From: Nostoc sp. UHCC 0302
GTDB taxonomy: Bacteria; Cyanobacteriota; Cyanobacteriia; Cyanobacteriales; Nostocaceae
Assembly: GCF_038096175.1 (NCBI RefSeq)
Contig: NZ_CP151099.1
Span: 6,736,001 to 6,800,000 of the forward strand
Reading direction: 5' to 3'
DNA: 64,000 bases
Within the stretch, counting starts at the first letter, position 1. The number at the start of each line of letters is the position of its first letter. The notes under the pieces are model-generated. The model was not told the origin of the DNA. It saw nothing but the letters and a program-made list of their open reading frames with translations, and searched no databases. The position numbers and the translations under genes were made by a program. Shown here in pieces: positions 63,519-64,000 of the stretch.

Positions 63519-64000
63519 TTAATAGCAATACTTTTTGTTTGCGTTGGGTGTAGTGTGGTCTTTTCCCATTCGCATTGCCCCTAAAATCGTAGAAACATAA
63601 ACACAACGTTTAACTTTACCACCGTTCTGACTATAGAGCGTTATTTGCCCTAGTGTTCTTAGTGATGTTTTGGTACACTCATCTCCAACTTTGTAAACGG
63701 GGCAACCTTGGTAGTTAAAGATAACTCGCCAGACTTGCTGTGACGTTTGTTTCGGTAGGGTTGTCTCGTTTTCACCTTTTTGATTTTGCTCTTTATCAAT
63801 GCGAATATGCTGATCAAGTTTATTCCATAGATTGTCATTGTTTTTAACAGCATCAGGAATAAATTTTCCCGCTTCTGCTCGATGAATAGTCCATTGCACG
63901 ATGCCATTTTGTTCACGAAAGCTAACTTGCCAAGCCAATTTTTCCTTGGTAGCTTGGCTTTGAGCTTGGCGCATGGCGCTATGAAATTCATGTTGGGCAG
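63519..64000 (-). CDS. GspH/FimT-type pseudopilin, cut by the right edge
   Basis: The frame is open to the edge of the window (in-frame residues AQHEFHSAMRQAQSQATKEK), so the N-terminal prepilin signal and hydrophobic helix are outside. The visible 160 residues are the globular part of a GspH/FimT-like pseudopilin: WQVSFREQNGIVQWTIH, then IFNYQGCPVYKVGDEC, then GQITLYSQNGGKVKRCVYVS. Cys pairs may form a disulfide. Pseudopilins occur in the hps cluster of hormogonia and in other type IV pilus systems. Confidence 0.78.
   Translation of the reverse strand, partial: AQHEFHSAMRQAQSQATKEKLAWQVSFREQNGIVQWTIHRAEAGKFIPDAVKNNDNLWNKLDQHIRIDKEQNQKGENETTLPKQTSQQVWRVIFNYQGCPVYKVGDECTKTSLRTLGQITLYSQNGGKVKRCVYVSTILGAMRMGKDHTTPNANKKYCY

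Noticed and set aside
63659-63991. 110-codon ORF overlapping the pseudopilin
   Set aside because: It is an out-of-frame reading of the pseudopilin gene; the main frame is open to the window edge and matches GspH/FimT.

Overview
The window comes from a heterocyst-type filamentous cyanobacterium of the Nostoc/Anabaena group. The sequence supports this by frequent HIP1 octamers (GCGATCGC), cyanobacterial marker genes (rpaB, pcyA, nblB, a PsbP homologue, a SigD-like sigma factor, a cytochrome-complex assembly gene), a DevBCA-type exporter, a Mo-nitrogenase C-terminal-domain protein, PEP-CTERM proteins, and many short dispersed or heptameric repeats typical of Nostocales. No tRNA, rRNA, CRISPR array or intact transposase was seen.

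Layout. 0-4.2 kb: nusA start, rimP, a membrane protein, a peptidoglycan-binding protein with a Pro/Thr/Ser tail, and a ClpP-fold membrane protease. 4.5-13.4 kb: a signalling island with three Ser/Thr kinases (two fused to WD40 propellers) and a c-type-heme HAMP protein, plus an antitoxin whose PemK-like toxin is broken and a decayed Uma2 gene. 13.5-31 kb: mostly core genes (radA, rpaB, complex C assembly, a degenerate M48-like protein, nblB, CBS protein, mutT, DUF760, sigD, carB, dps, a [2Fe-2S] protein). 31-34.3 kb: a PhnCDE-type phosphonate/phosphite ABC transporter with a MITE-like insertion between phnD and phnC. 34.5-44 kb: an accessory zone with a large NACHT NTPase carrying pentapeptide repeats, a 21-bp minisatellite just upstream of it, and two decayed genes (M42 peptidase, DUF861 cupin). 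44-50 kb: a HAD phosphatase and a devB-devC-devA operon. 50.6-60 kb: pcyA, maf, psbP, a SpoIIE phosphatase, and ftsY, nusB and a DUF502 gene in one orientation. 60.7-64 kb: a glycosyltransferase, an HpsJ-like protein, a TIGR04282 transferase and a truncated GspH/FimT pseudopilin, possibly a hormogonium-polysaccharide locus.

How the genes relate: RimP/NusA/NusB serve ribosome maturation and transcription; RpaB, SigD and NblB with PcyA belong to light and nutrient acclimation of the phycobilisome; the kinases, the heme-HAMP protein and the SpoIIE phosphatase are signalling modules without an assigned partner. The most unusual material is the NACHT/pentapeptide gene with its upstream repeat, the run of pseudogenes readable only by frame reconstruction, a repeat translated in frame inside carB, and several MITE-like inverted-repeat elements, one with a clean target-site duplication.

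Limits: everything rests on reading the sequence and on remembered family features; no database search was run. Start codons were moved from the longest ORF where a ribosome-binding site or family pattern favoured an internal start, and this is stated each time.
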